64,000 nucleotides of DNA from Leptothrix cholodnii SP-6 (lineage in GTDB: Bacteria; Pseudomonadota; Gammaproteobacteria; Burkholderiales; Burkholderiaceae_C): NCBI RefSeq assembly GCF_000019785.1, contig NC_010524.1:2294001-2358000 (forward strand), read 5' to 3'. Of this stretch, positions 31,796-39,838 are shown piece after piece. The number at the start of each line of letters is the position of its first letter. The stretch's first letter is position 1. A program made the translations under genes and the position numbers. The notes beneath the pieces are model-generated. The model had not been told where the DNA came from. It ran no database searches and saw nothing but the letters and a program-made list of their open reading frames with translations.

Positions 31796-32836
31796 TCAAG
31801 CCGCCGTTGCGAGCTGTTGTAACAACGGCCGCTCGGCGCCCGGACCGGCCTGCGGCACGGCCGGCGTGGCGTGTGCATCGCCCCAGCCGCGCTGCAGGCA
31901 GGCCTCGACGACGGTCGGATCGCTGAGGGTGCGCAGCTCGGCAAAGGCCAGTTCGGCGCCCGGATGGACGCGGCGCAGGAAGTTGAGCCACTGCTTGACC
32001 CGCCCGATGCGGTCGCGCGAGCTCATGCGCGGCGCGTTCAGCGCCCAGAACAGCTGCAGCAGCCGTTGCAGGTCGGCCCACGGCACGCCGGTCTGCGTCG
32101 CATCGTCGACCGGTCGGCCGCGGGCGATGATCGCCAGCGCCAGGCCCGGGTCGGCCACCATGCCGCGGCCGAGCATCAGGTCGTCGCAGCCGCTTTCGCG
32201 GCGGCAGCGCAGCGCGTCGTCGGCATTCCAGATCTCGCCGTTGGCGACCACCGGCACCGGCACGGCGGCGCGCACCTCGGCCACCTTGGCCCACCAGGCC
32301 GGCGGGCGATAACCCTGCGCCTTGGTGCGCGCGTGCACCACCAGCTCGGCGGCACCGCCGTCCACCAGGGCCTGGGCGCAGTCGACCGCGTGTTCGTCAT
32401 GGTCGTAACCGAGCCGCATCTTGGCCGACACCGGCAGGTGCGCCGGCACCGCGCGCCGCACCGCCGCGACGATCGCCGCCAGCCGCTGCGGCTCGCGCAG
32501 CAGCGCCGCGCCGCCGCCGTGGCGGTTCACCACCTGGGCCGGGCAGCCGAAGTTCAGGTCGACCCCTTCGGCGCCCATCTGCGCCAGCCGGGCGGCGTTG
32601 TCGGCCAGGCAGGCGGCGTCGGACCCCATCAGCTGCGGCCGCACCGGCACGCCCGACGGCGTGCGGCAACCGTGTTCGAGCTCCGGCACGATGCGCAAGA
32701 ACACGCGCTCGGGCAGCAGCGTGCCGGTGACACGGATGAACTCCGACACGCAGCGGTCGACGCCGCCCACACGCGTCAGGATGTCGCGCAACGGCGCGTC
32801 GAGCAGCCCCTCCATGGGCGCGAGCAATAACCTCAT
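31796..32836 (-). CDS. dusC: tRNA-dihydrouridine synthase C
   Basis: FMN-dependent enzyme that reduces a uridine in the tRNA D-loop (position 16 for DusC). It is 346 residues long, with the TIM barrel beginning MRLLLAPMEGLLDAPLRDIL. Catalytic Cys98 is in LNFGCPAQVVNRHGGGA, and AKMRLGYD and VVHARTKAQGY follow as in DusC. FMN phosphate contact is via ANGEIWN and LMLGRGM. The ATG at 32836 gives the family N-terminus; the open frame extends 63 codons further without homology. Confidence 0.93.
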   Translation of the reverse strand: MRLLLAPMEGLLDAPLRDILTRVGGVDRCVSEFIRVTGTLLPERVFLRIVPELEHGCRTPSGVPVRPQLMGSDAACLADNAARLAQMGAEGVDLNFGCPAQVVNRHGGGAALLREPQRLAAIVAAVRRAVPAHLPVSAKMRLGYDHDEHAVDCAQALVDGGAAELVVHARTKAQGYRPPAWWAKVAEVRAAVPVPVVANGEIWNADDALRCRRESGCDDLMLGRGMVADPGLALAIIARGRPVDDATQTGVPWADLQRLLQLFWALNAPRMSSRDRIGRVKQWLNFLRRVHPGAELAFAELRTLSDPTVVEACLQRGWGDAHATPAVPQAGPGAERPLLQQLATAA

Positions 32837-33004
32837 GGGCCGGATTGTCCCGCAGCGCCCCGGCCGACCCGATCGAACGGACGAACGGACGCCAGCCGCG
32901 GCGACAGGGCGACACGCTTGCTCACCAAGCGACAAGCCGATCGGGCGGCGACGCGCCCACCCGGCGCTAAAGTGGCCGGCACCGCCTCGAACCAAGCCAC
33001 CGCG

Positions 33005-33511
33005 ATGCCACACCGCCTGCCCCACCCGTCTCGCCGCATCGCCCGCACGACCCGCCGGTGGGCCGTCAGCACCGTCATCGGCTTCGGCCTGGGTCTGTCA
33101 CTGGCCGCTTGCGCCGCCGCCAGCGGCGCCGATCCGGCAGCGCCGCAGCCCCGCGCCGCGCCGCAGCCGGCGCTGTCGAAAGCGGCCGAACTGCAGACCG
33201 CCATCCGGATCGAGATCGGCCAGCCGCGCTGCACCGCCGACAGCCAGTGCCGCAGCCTGCCGGTCGGTCACAAGGCCTGCGGCGGCCCGGAAGGCCATCT
33301 GGCCTGGTCGACCGCCGTCAGCGACGAGACGCGGCTGCTGGCGCTGGCGCGTGAACAATCCGAGCTGCGCCGCCAGGAGGTCGAGGCGCGCGGCCTGATG
33401 TCGAACTGCCAGGTTCAGGCCGACCCCGGCGCGGTCTGCCGGCAAGGGCTGTGCGTGCTGGCCCCAGCCGGTGCGGCCGGGGCATCCGGCGGCGCCAACC
33501 CGGCGCGCTGA
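33005..33511 (+). CDS. Putative cysteine-rich lipoprotein
   Basis: A 168-residue protein with a signal sequence containing a lipobox (LGLSLAACAA; lipidated Cys about residue 37) after a basic N-terminus. The mature part contains CTADSQCRSLPVGHKACGG and, near the end, SNCQ...VCRQGLC, six cysteines that could form disulfides in the periplasm. An alpha-helical stretch between them (ETRLLALAREQSELRRQEVE) is charged. No function is recognised. The upstream extension from 32918 lacks a signal and is rejected. Confidence 0.65.
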   Translation: MPHRLPHPSRRIARTTRRWAVSTVIGFGLGLSLAACAAASGADPAAPQPRAAPQPALSKAAELQTAIRIEIGQPRCTADSQCRSLPVGHKACGGPEGHLAWSTAVSDETRLLALAREQSELRRQEVEARGLMSNCQVQADPGAVCRQGLCVLAPAGAAGASGGANPAR

Positions 33512-33551
33512 CGCTGGCACGGGCCGGGCACTCGCAGGACACGCCGGGCGC

Positions 33552-34163
33552 TCAGAACCCCGAACCGGGCTGCTTCAGGAACTCGATCTCGTCGGCCGTG
33601 CTGACACGCCCGAGGATCGGGTTGCGATGCGGGAAGCGACCGAAGCGCGCCACGATGTCGTGATGGCGCCGGGCCCAGTCGAGCAGGCCGGCGAGGCCGG
33701 GTTCGTCGCGCCCGAGCTGCTCGAACAGCGCCATCGAACAGTGCTGCGCCACCATCGACTCGGCATGCTCGAACGGCAGGTAGACGAACTGGCGCTGCAC
33801 GCCGCTGAGCCTGCGGTCGGCGCCGCGCTTGACCAGCCGGGTGGCCGCCTCGAGTGCCAGGCTGTCGCCGGCAAAGGCGCGCGGGGTGCCACGGAACAGG
33901 TTGCGAGGGAACTGGTCGAGCACGATGATCTCGGCCAGCGCCGAGCCGGTCTCGTCGGCCCAGGACATCAGTTCACCGGCCAGGCCGCTCTCGATCAGCG
34001 GGCCGAAACGCGTGCCGATCAGGGCGTCGAAGGCGGCGTCCTTCTCGAACCACTGGCGCCGGGGCTGCAGATGGCCGGGATCGCCGGGTGGGCCGAACCA
34101 GAAATCGAGCACCGCCTGCGCCTCGGCCGGGCGCCCGGGTGACGCGAGTGAATCTGCAGACAT
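33552..34163 (-). CDS. DUF924 family protein
   Basis: A 203-residue protein of the DUF924 (TPR-like helical) family, of unknown function. Features are VLDFWFGPPGDPGHLQPRRQWF at 18-39, the conserved IIVLDQFPRNLFRGTPRAFA (about 79-98) and YLPFEHAES. These define the family across proteobacteria and fungi. It converges with the lipoprotein gene and lies upstream of, but about 95 bases from, the large flavoprotein gene end. Confidence 0.87.
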   Translation of the reverse strand: MSADSLASPGRPAEAQAVLDFWFGPPGDPGHLQPRRQWFEKDAAFDALIGTRFGPLIESGLAGELMSWADETGSALAEIIVLDQFPRNLFRGTPRAFAGDSLALEAATRLVKRGADRRLSGVQRQFVYLPFEHAESMVAQHCSMALFEQLGRDEPGLAGLLDWARRHHDIVARFGRFPHRNPILGRVSTADEIEFLKQPGSGF

Positions 34164-34258
34164 CGCCGGCCTCCTGGCCCGTCAGGAACACGCCGCCAGT
34201 GTGCCCGCGTCGCGGCCGGCCTGCAGAACAGCCCCGAAACGGAAAATCGAGGCGTTGT

Positions 34259-37249
34259 TCAGCCGACACGCCGAACCGCGGTCGGCGCCCCCCGGGTCGG
34301 CGCCACCCGGGCCTGGGCCACCTCGGCCGGCTGCAGCAGCCAGCGGTGGCCGGCGAGCAACGACTGCAGCGAGGCCAGGCTGGCACGGCGCTTGACCGCA
34401 TCGAGCAGCTCGTCGCCGATCTCGTGCGCGCCGACGATCACGACGCCGATCAGGCGGTCGCCCCCGGCGTGTTCCTCGACCACCAGCTTGCAGTAGCCAG
34501 GCCCGGCGTCGGCCTCGTCGGGTTCGTCACCGGCCAGCGAACCGGCGCACAGCAGCTCGCTCTGGCCGGCCCCGCCGGCACCGGCCGCACCGGCGCTGCG
34601 CACCTCGATGCCACGCAGCTTGAGCGCCGTCACCGGCTGGATCGATTCGAAGCGGGCGGCCAGCCCGAGCGCGCTGCGCGCCGCCACCTCGCCCTGCGCG
34701 ACGGCGATCGCCCACAGGCCGAACTGTTCGCCCTCGAACTCGGCCACGTCGCCGGCCGCGTAGACGTGTTCGGCGCTGGTGCGCATCTGCGCGTCCACCG
34801 TGATGCCGCGGCCGGTGGCCAGGCCGGCGGCGTGCGCCAGCGTCAGCTCGGCGCGGGTGCCGGCGCACACCACCAGCAGTTCGGTGGGCAGCTCGCGGCC
34901 GTCCTCGAGCCGGATGGCGCTGATGCGGCCCGCGCTGCGCACCACCCGGCGCAGCTTGGCGTTGCCGACCAGCTCGATGCCCTGGCCGCTCAGGTGCGCG
35001 ACCACCAACTCGCTGGCCGCGCGGTCGATCTGGCGATCGAGCACCTGCTCGTTCAGGCTCAGCACCTGCACGCCCAGGCCCAGCTGCCGCAAGGACGCCG
35101 CGGCCTCCAGCCCGAGCAGGCCGGCGCCGACCACCACCGCGTGGCGCGCGCCGTGGCGCTGCACGAAGGCGCGGATCGCCATCGCGTCGTTGGCCTGGCG
35201 CAGCAGGAAGGAGCCGGCGATGCCGAAACCCTCCACCGGCGGCATCCAGGCCTGGCTGCCGTTGGCCAGGATGAGGCGGTCGTAGCCGAGCGTCTCGCCG
35301 GTCGCCAGCTGCACCTGGCGGCCGGTGGTGTCGACGTCGGTGGCGCGGGTGTTGAGCCAGTGCGTGATGCGCTGTTCGGCGTACCAGGCGTCGGGCTTCA
35401 GGCCCATGCCCTGCATGCCCGAGCGCTGGTTGATCAGCGCGCTGACCGCCATGCGGTTGTAGGGCAGGTAACGCTCGCGGGCGATCAGGTGGATCTCGCA
35501 ATCCGGGTGATGGCGGCGCACGTGCTCGGCCGCGGTCAGGCCGGCCACGCCGTTGCCGACGATGACGACGCTGCGGATCGAGCGGTCGTGCCTGGCTACC
35601 ACCGGCGCCACGACCGACGCCACGACCGACACGGCCGCCGGTGCGGCGTGGCGTGTGGGCGCAGGCGCAGCGCCGGGCGCATCGACGGCATGCGGCTTGA
35701 GCTCGACCGTGACGGTACCGGCATTGCGTACCCGCGCCATGCAGGCCATGCGGGTGTTCGACGCGTGGCCCAGGCGGGCCAGCGTCGCGCGCTCGGTGTC
35801 GCCGATCGGGCCCAGGCAATCGGCGCCGCCGGTGATCGCGATGGGGTCGCCGCCACAGGCGCCGGCGCGGCAGCCGGCCTGGATCGCCGCGCCGCAGCCC
35901 TCGAGGGTGTCGAGCAGGCTGGCGCCCTTTTTCAGCGGCACGCAGCGGCCCTCGGGCTCGATGCGCAGTTCGGGGCGCGAACCGGCCTTGGGTGCCGCAG
36001 CGGCCGGGGGGCGTGCCACGGCATCGGCCGGCGCTGCCTCGAGCGGCGCCAGCGCGCCGGGCTGGGTGTCGCCACCCTGGATGCGCGCCGAGTTGGCGGC
36101 CGGCGCGTCCGATGCCACCGGCTCGACATCGACCCGGCGCGGCACGATGTTGCGGTGCAGGCGCACGGTCTCGACCACCACCGGCGCGAGATGGATCTCG
36201 CCGCCCTGGCCACGGCGCACCTGCTCGTTCAGGAACAGTCGCTCGGCCTGGATCGACCGTGCGATCCACACCAGGCTGGCGATCACCACGGCGGCGCGCA
36301 CGGCGCCGACCAGCGTCAGGTCGATCGGCGCGCCCAGCTGCTGCAGCGTGTTGAGCACGATCGGCGCCGCGAACCAGTAGTAGACATTGATCGCCAGCGC
36401 CGCGAACACCACCGGCAGGCGGTTGCGGGTCGACTTCAGCAGCAGGTCGAGCAGCGTGAACACGGTCAGGCTGCTGGCCATGTAGAGCAGCATCTGCAGC
36501 ACCACCGCGCCGGCGCCGATCTGCGCGGTGCCGGGCACCAGGTAGAAGCCCAGGATCAGGCCCGGAAACAGGCCGGCGAAGAAGCGCCGGAAGTCGCGGT
36601 AGCTCGGGTCGGCGTCGTACTGGTCAGCAAGATACGCCGAGCCGGGGTTGAAGTCGTAGCAGTTCTTGGCGCAGCCCACGCACGGCTCGCACTGGGTGTT
36701 GGCGATCTTCAGGAACGGGGTCTGGCCGTAGAGACGCTGCACCGGCAGCAGCGGGCAGATGCTGCTGCACCAGCCGCTCTTGCCCTTGAAGACGATGCCG
36801 CCGGCAAACGCCATCACCATCGCGCCGACGATCAGGGCGGCGGTGGCGACACCGCTGGTGTTGAACATCAGCTTGCGCGCCAGGATCGCGGCGATGAACA
36901 GGCCGATACCGATCGGAAACGCCGCGCCGGTGGCGAGCGTCTTCTGGTTGATCTTCTTGATCAGCCCGAGCCGGCGCGGCGCCTGGTTGCTGCTGGCCAG
37001 CGGGCAGACGTTGCGCCAGATGCCCGGCGTCAGCATGAACACCAGCGGCAGCACCGGCACGATCAGGCCCCAGAACAGCGGCAGGCCCTGCTCGGGCCGC
37101 AGCGCCAGCAGGCCGGCCACGGCCAGCGCGCCGAGCACGCTGCACAGCCGCAGCAGCCGCCAGGCCCAGCCGGGCAGGTAGCTGTTCATCTGCATGAAAT
37201 TCGGAAACGGCTGCCATGCGGCGGCACCAGCCCCGGTCGGGTTCGACAT
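34259..37249 (-). CDS. Membrane iron-sulfur / [2Fe-2S] / FAD-NAD(P)H oxidoreductase fusion
   Basis: A 996-residue fusion of three electron carriers. Residues 28-340 have about six to eight membrane segments and two polyferredoxin-like cysteine groups (CSSICP 161-166; CEPCVGCAKNC 187-197), as in NapH/NosR/CcoG membrane proteins. After a Pro/Ala linker, residues about 430-515 form a ferredoxin-like domain with Cys460, Cys465 and Cys503; the third usual ligand is Asp468 (CGGD). Residues 560 to about 900 form a rubredoxin-reductase-like FAD/NAD(P)H module (VVIVGNGVAG; AVVVGAGLLGLEAA; YAAGDVAE). It would pass electrons from NAD(P)H or a quinol across or along the membrane; partners are unknown. 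AAGGAG lies seven bases before the ATG. Confidence 0.82.
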   Translation of the reverse strand: MSNPTGAGAAAWQPFPNFMQMNSYLPGWAWRLLRLCSVLGALAVAGLLALRPEQGLPLFWGLIVPVLPLVFMLTPGIWRNVCPLASSNQAPRRLGLIKKINQKTLATGAAFPIGIGLFIAAILARKLMFNTSGVATAALIVGAMVMAFAGGIVFKGKSGWCSSICPLLPVQRLYGQTPFLKIANTQCEPCVGCAKNCYDFNPGSAYLADQYDADPSYRDFRRFFAGLFPGLILGFYLVPGTAQIGAGAVVLQMLLYMASSLTVFTLLDLLLKSTRNRLPVVFAALAINVYYWFAAPIVLNTLQQLGAPIDLTLVGAVRAAVVIASLVWIARSIQAERLFLNEQVRRGQGGEIHLAPVVVETVRLHRNIVPRRVDVEPVASDAPAANSARIQGGDTQPGALAPLEAAPADAVARPPAAAAPKAGSRPELRIEPEGRCVPLKKGASLLDTLEGCGAAIQAGCRAGACGGDPIAITGGADCLGPIGDTERATLARLGHASNTRMACMARVRNAGTVTVELKPHAVDAPGAAPAPTRHAAPAAVSVVASVVAPVVARHDRSIRSVVIVGNGVAGLTAAEHVRRHHPDCEIHLIARERYLPYNRMAVSALINQRSGMQGMGLKPDAWYAEQRITHWLNTRATDVDTTGRQVQLATGETLGYDRLILANGSQAWMPPVEGFGIAGSFLLRQANDAMAIRAFVQRHGARHAVVVGAGLLGLEAAASLRQLGLGVQVLSLNEQVLDRQIDRAASELVVAHLSGQGIELVGNAKLRRVVRSAGRISAIRLEDGRELPTELLVVCAGTRAELTLAHAAGLATGRGITVDAQMRTSAEHVYAAGDVAEFEGEQFGLWAIAVAQGEVAARSALGLAARFESIQPVTALKLRGIEVRSAGAAGAGGAGQSELLCAGSLAGDEPDEADAGPGYCKLVVEEHAGGDRLIGVVIVGAHEIGDELLDAVKRRASLASLQSLLAGHRWLLQPAEVAQARVAPTRGAPTAVRRVG

Positions 37250-37560
37250 CGTCAGACTCCTTGAATGATCTGCCGACGCCTCTCATGCACAAGCCGTGCG
37301 CCAGCTACTTGCTGCGCACCTTAAGCGGTTGTTAATGTTTCAAGGGTGTGGGATCGGAGCAAGCGGTAAGCGGGGTGACACGGTGATGCGAAGGGTTGGC
37401 GCGCTGTCACACATCGCGCCGGGAAACCGGCCGCCGACACAAAGCGATTCGAGTGGGTGACGACCGCGCCTGCGGGACGTGCGCCCAGTTTCCGGTTGAC
37501 GCGCAGGCCGAAACCGCAAAAACTGATCAACCCTCCACCCCATTTGAGCGAGCGAACGTC
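37250..37560. other. Divergent intergenic region between the redox fusion and the DUF2589 cluster
   Basis: 311 bases without a convincing gene. It should hold promoters for both directions. Toward the plus strand, TTGACG at 37496-37501 with a weak AAAACT 17 bases later is the best -35/-10 candidate, but it is poor. An AT-richer patch lies near 37320-37350. No known regulator site was recognised. Confidence 0.4.
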
Positions 37561-38292
37561 ATGGCAACCCAGAAAACCGCCCGTCCGACGACCCCGTCAC
37601 TGGCCCCTGCGATCAAGAAGACCGCCGCACCCGCCGCGAAGAAGGCCGCCGCCTCGGGCGCGACGGACGCGGCGAACCTGGCCAGCGCCGCCCGCGTCAC
37701 GCAGTCGGCCGGCCAGCTGGCCGCGCGGGCTGCCAGCCGCGCGCTGCCGGCCGCGCCCAGCCTGACCTCCGAACTCAACAACATCGACTTCCAGAAGATG
37801 ATCGGCGGCCCGCTGCAGGCGGCCGTCGACGCGCAGGTGAAATCGTCGCTGGCCACGGTCGAGTTCATCAACGCGGTGGGGTTCACGACCGCCCCCCAGA
37901 CCCAGAAGCGCGAGCTGGTGATGGTCGACTTCTCGCACACCAAGAAGGACGTCGACGACACGGGCGCCGCCAAGGTCACCGACGTCAACGTCAAGGTGCC
38001 GCTGCTGGCGATGCTGCAGATCCCCAGCCTGCGCATCGAGCACGTCATCATCGACTTCAACGTCAAGCTCAACTCGGTGCAGACCAGCAGCGTGTCCGAC
38101 AAGCTGGGCATCGACGCCAGTGCCAGTGGCGGCTGGGGGCCGGTGAACTTCAAGGTCTCGGCGTCATATCAGCGCCAGTCGAGCAGCGGGGTCGAGGTGA
38201 AGAAGGAGTACGCGCTCAACGTCAACGTCAAGGCGGTGCAGGACGAGATCCCGGCCGGGCTCGAGAAGATCCTCGGCATGCTGTCCGCCTGA
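37561..38292 (+). CDS. DUF2589 domain protein
   Basis: A 243-residue cytoplasmic-looking protein. Residues 1 to about 50 are Ala/Lys/Thr-rich with KKTAAPAAKKAAAS, like histone-H1 tails. Residues about 65-243 are a full DUF2589 domain: FQKMIGGPLQAAVDAQ, SSLATVEFINAVGF, the beta core VPLLAMLQIPSLRIEHVIIDF, FKVSASYQRQSS, and the strongly conserved end AVQDEIPAGLEKILGML. The family has no described function. It has no signal peptide or membrane segment. It is the first of three tightly spaced co-directional genes (gaps of 9 and 3 bases), so it probably forms a complex with them. Confidence 0.82.
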   Translation: MATQKTARPTTPSLAPAIKKTAAPAAKKAAASGATDAANLASAARVTQSAGQLAARAASRALPAAPSLTSELNNIDFQKMIGGPLQAAVDAQVKSSLATVEFINAVGFTTAPQTQKRELVMVDFSHTKKDVDDTGAAKVTDVNVKVPLLAMLQIPSLRIEHVIIDFNVKLNSVQTSSVSDKLGIDASASGGWGPVNFKVSASYQRQSSSGVEVKKEYALNVNVKAVQDEIPAGLEKILGMLSA

Positions 38293-38301
38293 GGCCCGGC
38301 C

Positions 38302-39111
38302 ATGCCCGAAGTCACCCTCGCCGACTACACCGGCTACATCCTGCTGGAGCTCACCAAGGCGCGCGAGATGGCCGACGCCTACTCGCGCGAGGTGGCCGAG
38401 CGCTACCGCAACGACCCGGTGCTGCAGCATTTCTCGACCCCGCGGTTCAAGATCCCGAAGATGGAGCTGACGATTCCGGTGCTGATCTCGGGCGCCCGGT
38501 ATTCGCAGGTGATCGACTTCGTGATGCCGATCCGCGATTTCGAGAAACTGGTGCTGAGCGCCGTCAACGACGTGGTGCGCACGGTCAACCTGTCGAACGC
38601 GCCGGTGGTGTCGGTGGTGGCGCCGATCAAGCTCGACATGGGCACGGTGTTCGCACCGGCCAGCCTGGTGGTGCGCGGCAAGCGGGCCAGTCGGGAGCTG
38701 GGTGTCGACAACTCGCTGCGGGCCTCGATCGAGGCCTTCTTCATCGCGCTGGCCGAGCACGAGGACCTCAGCCAGCCCGACAGCCTGATCGAGTTCCACT
38801 GGCGCAACATCTTTTCGCAGGCCCTCAAGACCGCCAAGCTGATGGACGCCTACACCCGCGCCAACCCGAGCGACGCGCTGTTCCACAAGTCGCTGGCCAG
38901 CCTCGCCGCGCCGATCAAGTCGGCCATCGTGGTGAGCAAGACGACGATCTCCAACCTGCTGGTCAGCCCGGAGACCAACAACGTCAAGAACGGCAGCAAC
39001 GAGTCGTCGGTGTTCACGATCAAGGCCGAGGTGCTGGAGGAAGGTTTCTTCATCAAGTCGATCCGCGACGACATGACCGGCGAAGTGCGGCAGGTCGTCG
39101 AGTTCGAGTGA
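38302..39111 (+). CDS. DUF2589-cluster partner protein
   Basis: A 269-residue soluble protein with no recognised catalytic motif. An N-terminal helix (YTGYILLELTKAREMADAYS) leads into a beta-rich centre (MELTIPVLISGARYSQVIDF; VSVVAPIKLDM). The centre parallels the VPLLAMLQIP strand region of the preceding DUF2589 protein, suggesting a related fold. The C-terminal part (about 215-269) has VFTIKAEVLEEGFFIKSI. It has no signal peptide or membrane segment. It starts nine bases after the DUF2589 stop. The function is unknown, and homology to DUF2589 is a suggestion from pattern only. Confidence 0.68.
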   Translation: MPEVTLADYTGYILLELTKAREMADAYSREVAERYRNDPVLQHFSTPRFKIPKMELTIPVLISGARYSQVIDFVMPIRDFEKLVLSAVNDVVRTVNLSNAPVVSVVAPIKLDMGTVFAPASLVVRGKRASRELGVDNSLRASIEAFFIALAEHEDLSQPDSLIEFHWRNIFSQALKTAKLMDAYTRANPSDALFHKSLASLAAPIKSAIVVSKTTISNLLVSPETNNVKNGSNESSVFTIKAEVLEEGFFIKSIRDDMTGEVRQVVEFE

Positions 39112-39114
39112 GCC

Positions 39115-39804
39115 ATGCTGCCCTTCGTGCACGCCCGCCTGGCCCGCTACCGGGGCCTGATCGAGGCTTCCAACCTGCTGGCCGGCCGGGCCTTGCGGCA
39201 GGAACTGCAACTGGCCGAGAGCGTCGTCGCGCACCTGCACCACTGTGCGCAGGCCTACCAGTCGCTCGGCCAGTCGGCCGTCGAGAGCCGGATGCTGAAC
39301 CTGGCGCTCGACATCCACGCCGCCCGCCACGTCAGCGCCCGCCGGGCCGCCCAGGACGGCGGTCCGCGTCCGCGTGAACTGGAGCGTGCCGCGGTGGTCG
39401 CCGCCATCCAGGCCAGTGCCGCGCAGCTTCAGGCCGACCTGCAGCACGACCGCCAGCTGATCGCCACGGCCCGCGAGATGCTGTCACCGATCACGCTGGC
39501 GGCCTTGCAGAAGCAGCTGCTGCGGCCCAGGCGCGGGCGCATCGGCCATGCCGTCGCCGATGCCCAGGCGCTGTGGCGCAGCGTGGCGGCCGACGACGAC
39601 CTGCGCCTGCCCTGCCAGCGGGTGGGGATGGCGGTGAGCGTCTACGACGTGCAGCTGATTCTGCAGGAGCTGCTCGAGGCGCTGGATGCGGCCAGGCCGC
39701 AGCGACCGACCACCGGCAGGCGGGAGGCGATCGACGCGGGCCAGGCGGAATCAGGCTCGGCCAGGCGCCGCCCGGCAGCGGACGCGGGCGACGAGCCGGG
39801 CTGA
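39115..39804 (+). CDS. Hypothetical helical protein, third gene of the DUF2589 cluster
   Basis: A 229-residue protein, almost entirely helical and rich in Ala, Leu, Arg and Gln (LAESVVAHLHHCAQAYQSLGQS; RAAVVAAIQASAAQLQADLQ), with likely coiled-coil stretches. The C-terminal 40 residues are Arg/Ala/Gly-rich and probably disordered. No family is recognised. It starts three bases after the stop of the second cluster gene, so it is almost certainly co-translated with it. It may be an adaptor for the two beta-rich partners; that is inference. Confidence 0.62.
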   Translation: MLPFVHARLARYRGLIEASNLLAGRALRQELQLAESVVAHLHHCAQAYQSLGQSAVESRMLNLALDIHAARHVSARRAAQDGGPRPRELERAAVVAAIQASAAQLQADLQHDRQLIATAREMLSPITLAALQKQLLRPRRGRIGHAVADAQALWRSVAADDDLRLPCQRVGMAVSVYDVQLILQELLEALDAARPQRPTTGRREAIDAGQAESGSARRRPAADAGDEPG

Positions 39805-39827
39805 GCCGGGCCGATGGCCGGCCCGGC
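39805..39827. terminator. Hairpin between convergent DUF2589 cluster and ygiQ
   Basis: GCCGGGCC / GGCCCGGC, an 8-bp stem with a seven-base loop, directly after the last cluster gene and 12 bases before the end of ygiQ. It is a likely bidirectional terminator without a T run. Confidence 0.4.
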
Positions 39828-39838
39828 CCGATCTCGGC

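Noticed and set aside
34088..37264. A 1058-codon open frame on the plus strand opposite the large redox fusion
   Set aside because: It is a by-product of very high GC with strong third-position bias. The encoded protein is low-complexity (Ala/Arg/His/Gln-rich), has no domain, and the opposite strand encodes clear cofactor motifs.
37496..37524. TTGACG with a 17-base spacer to AAAACT as a sigma-70 promoter of the DUF2589 cluster
   Set aside because: The -10 match is poor (three of six), so it is only mentioned in the intergenic entry.
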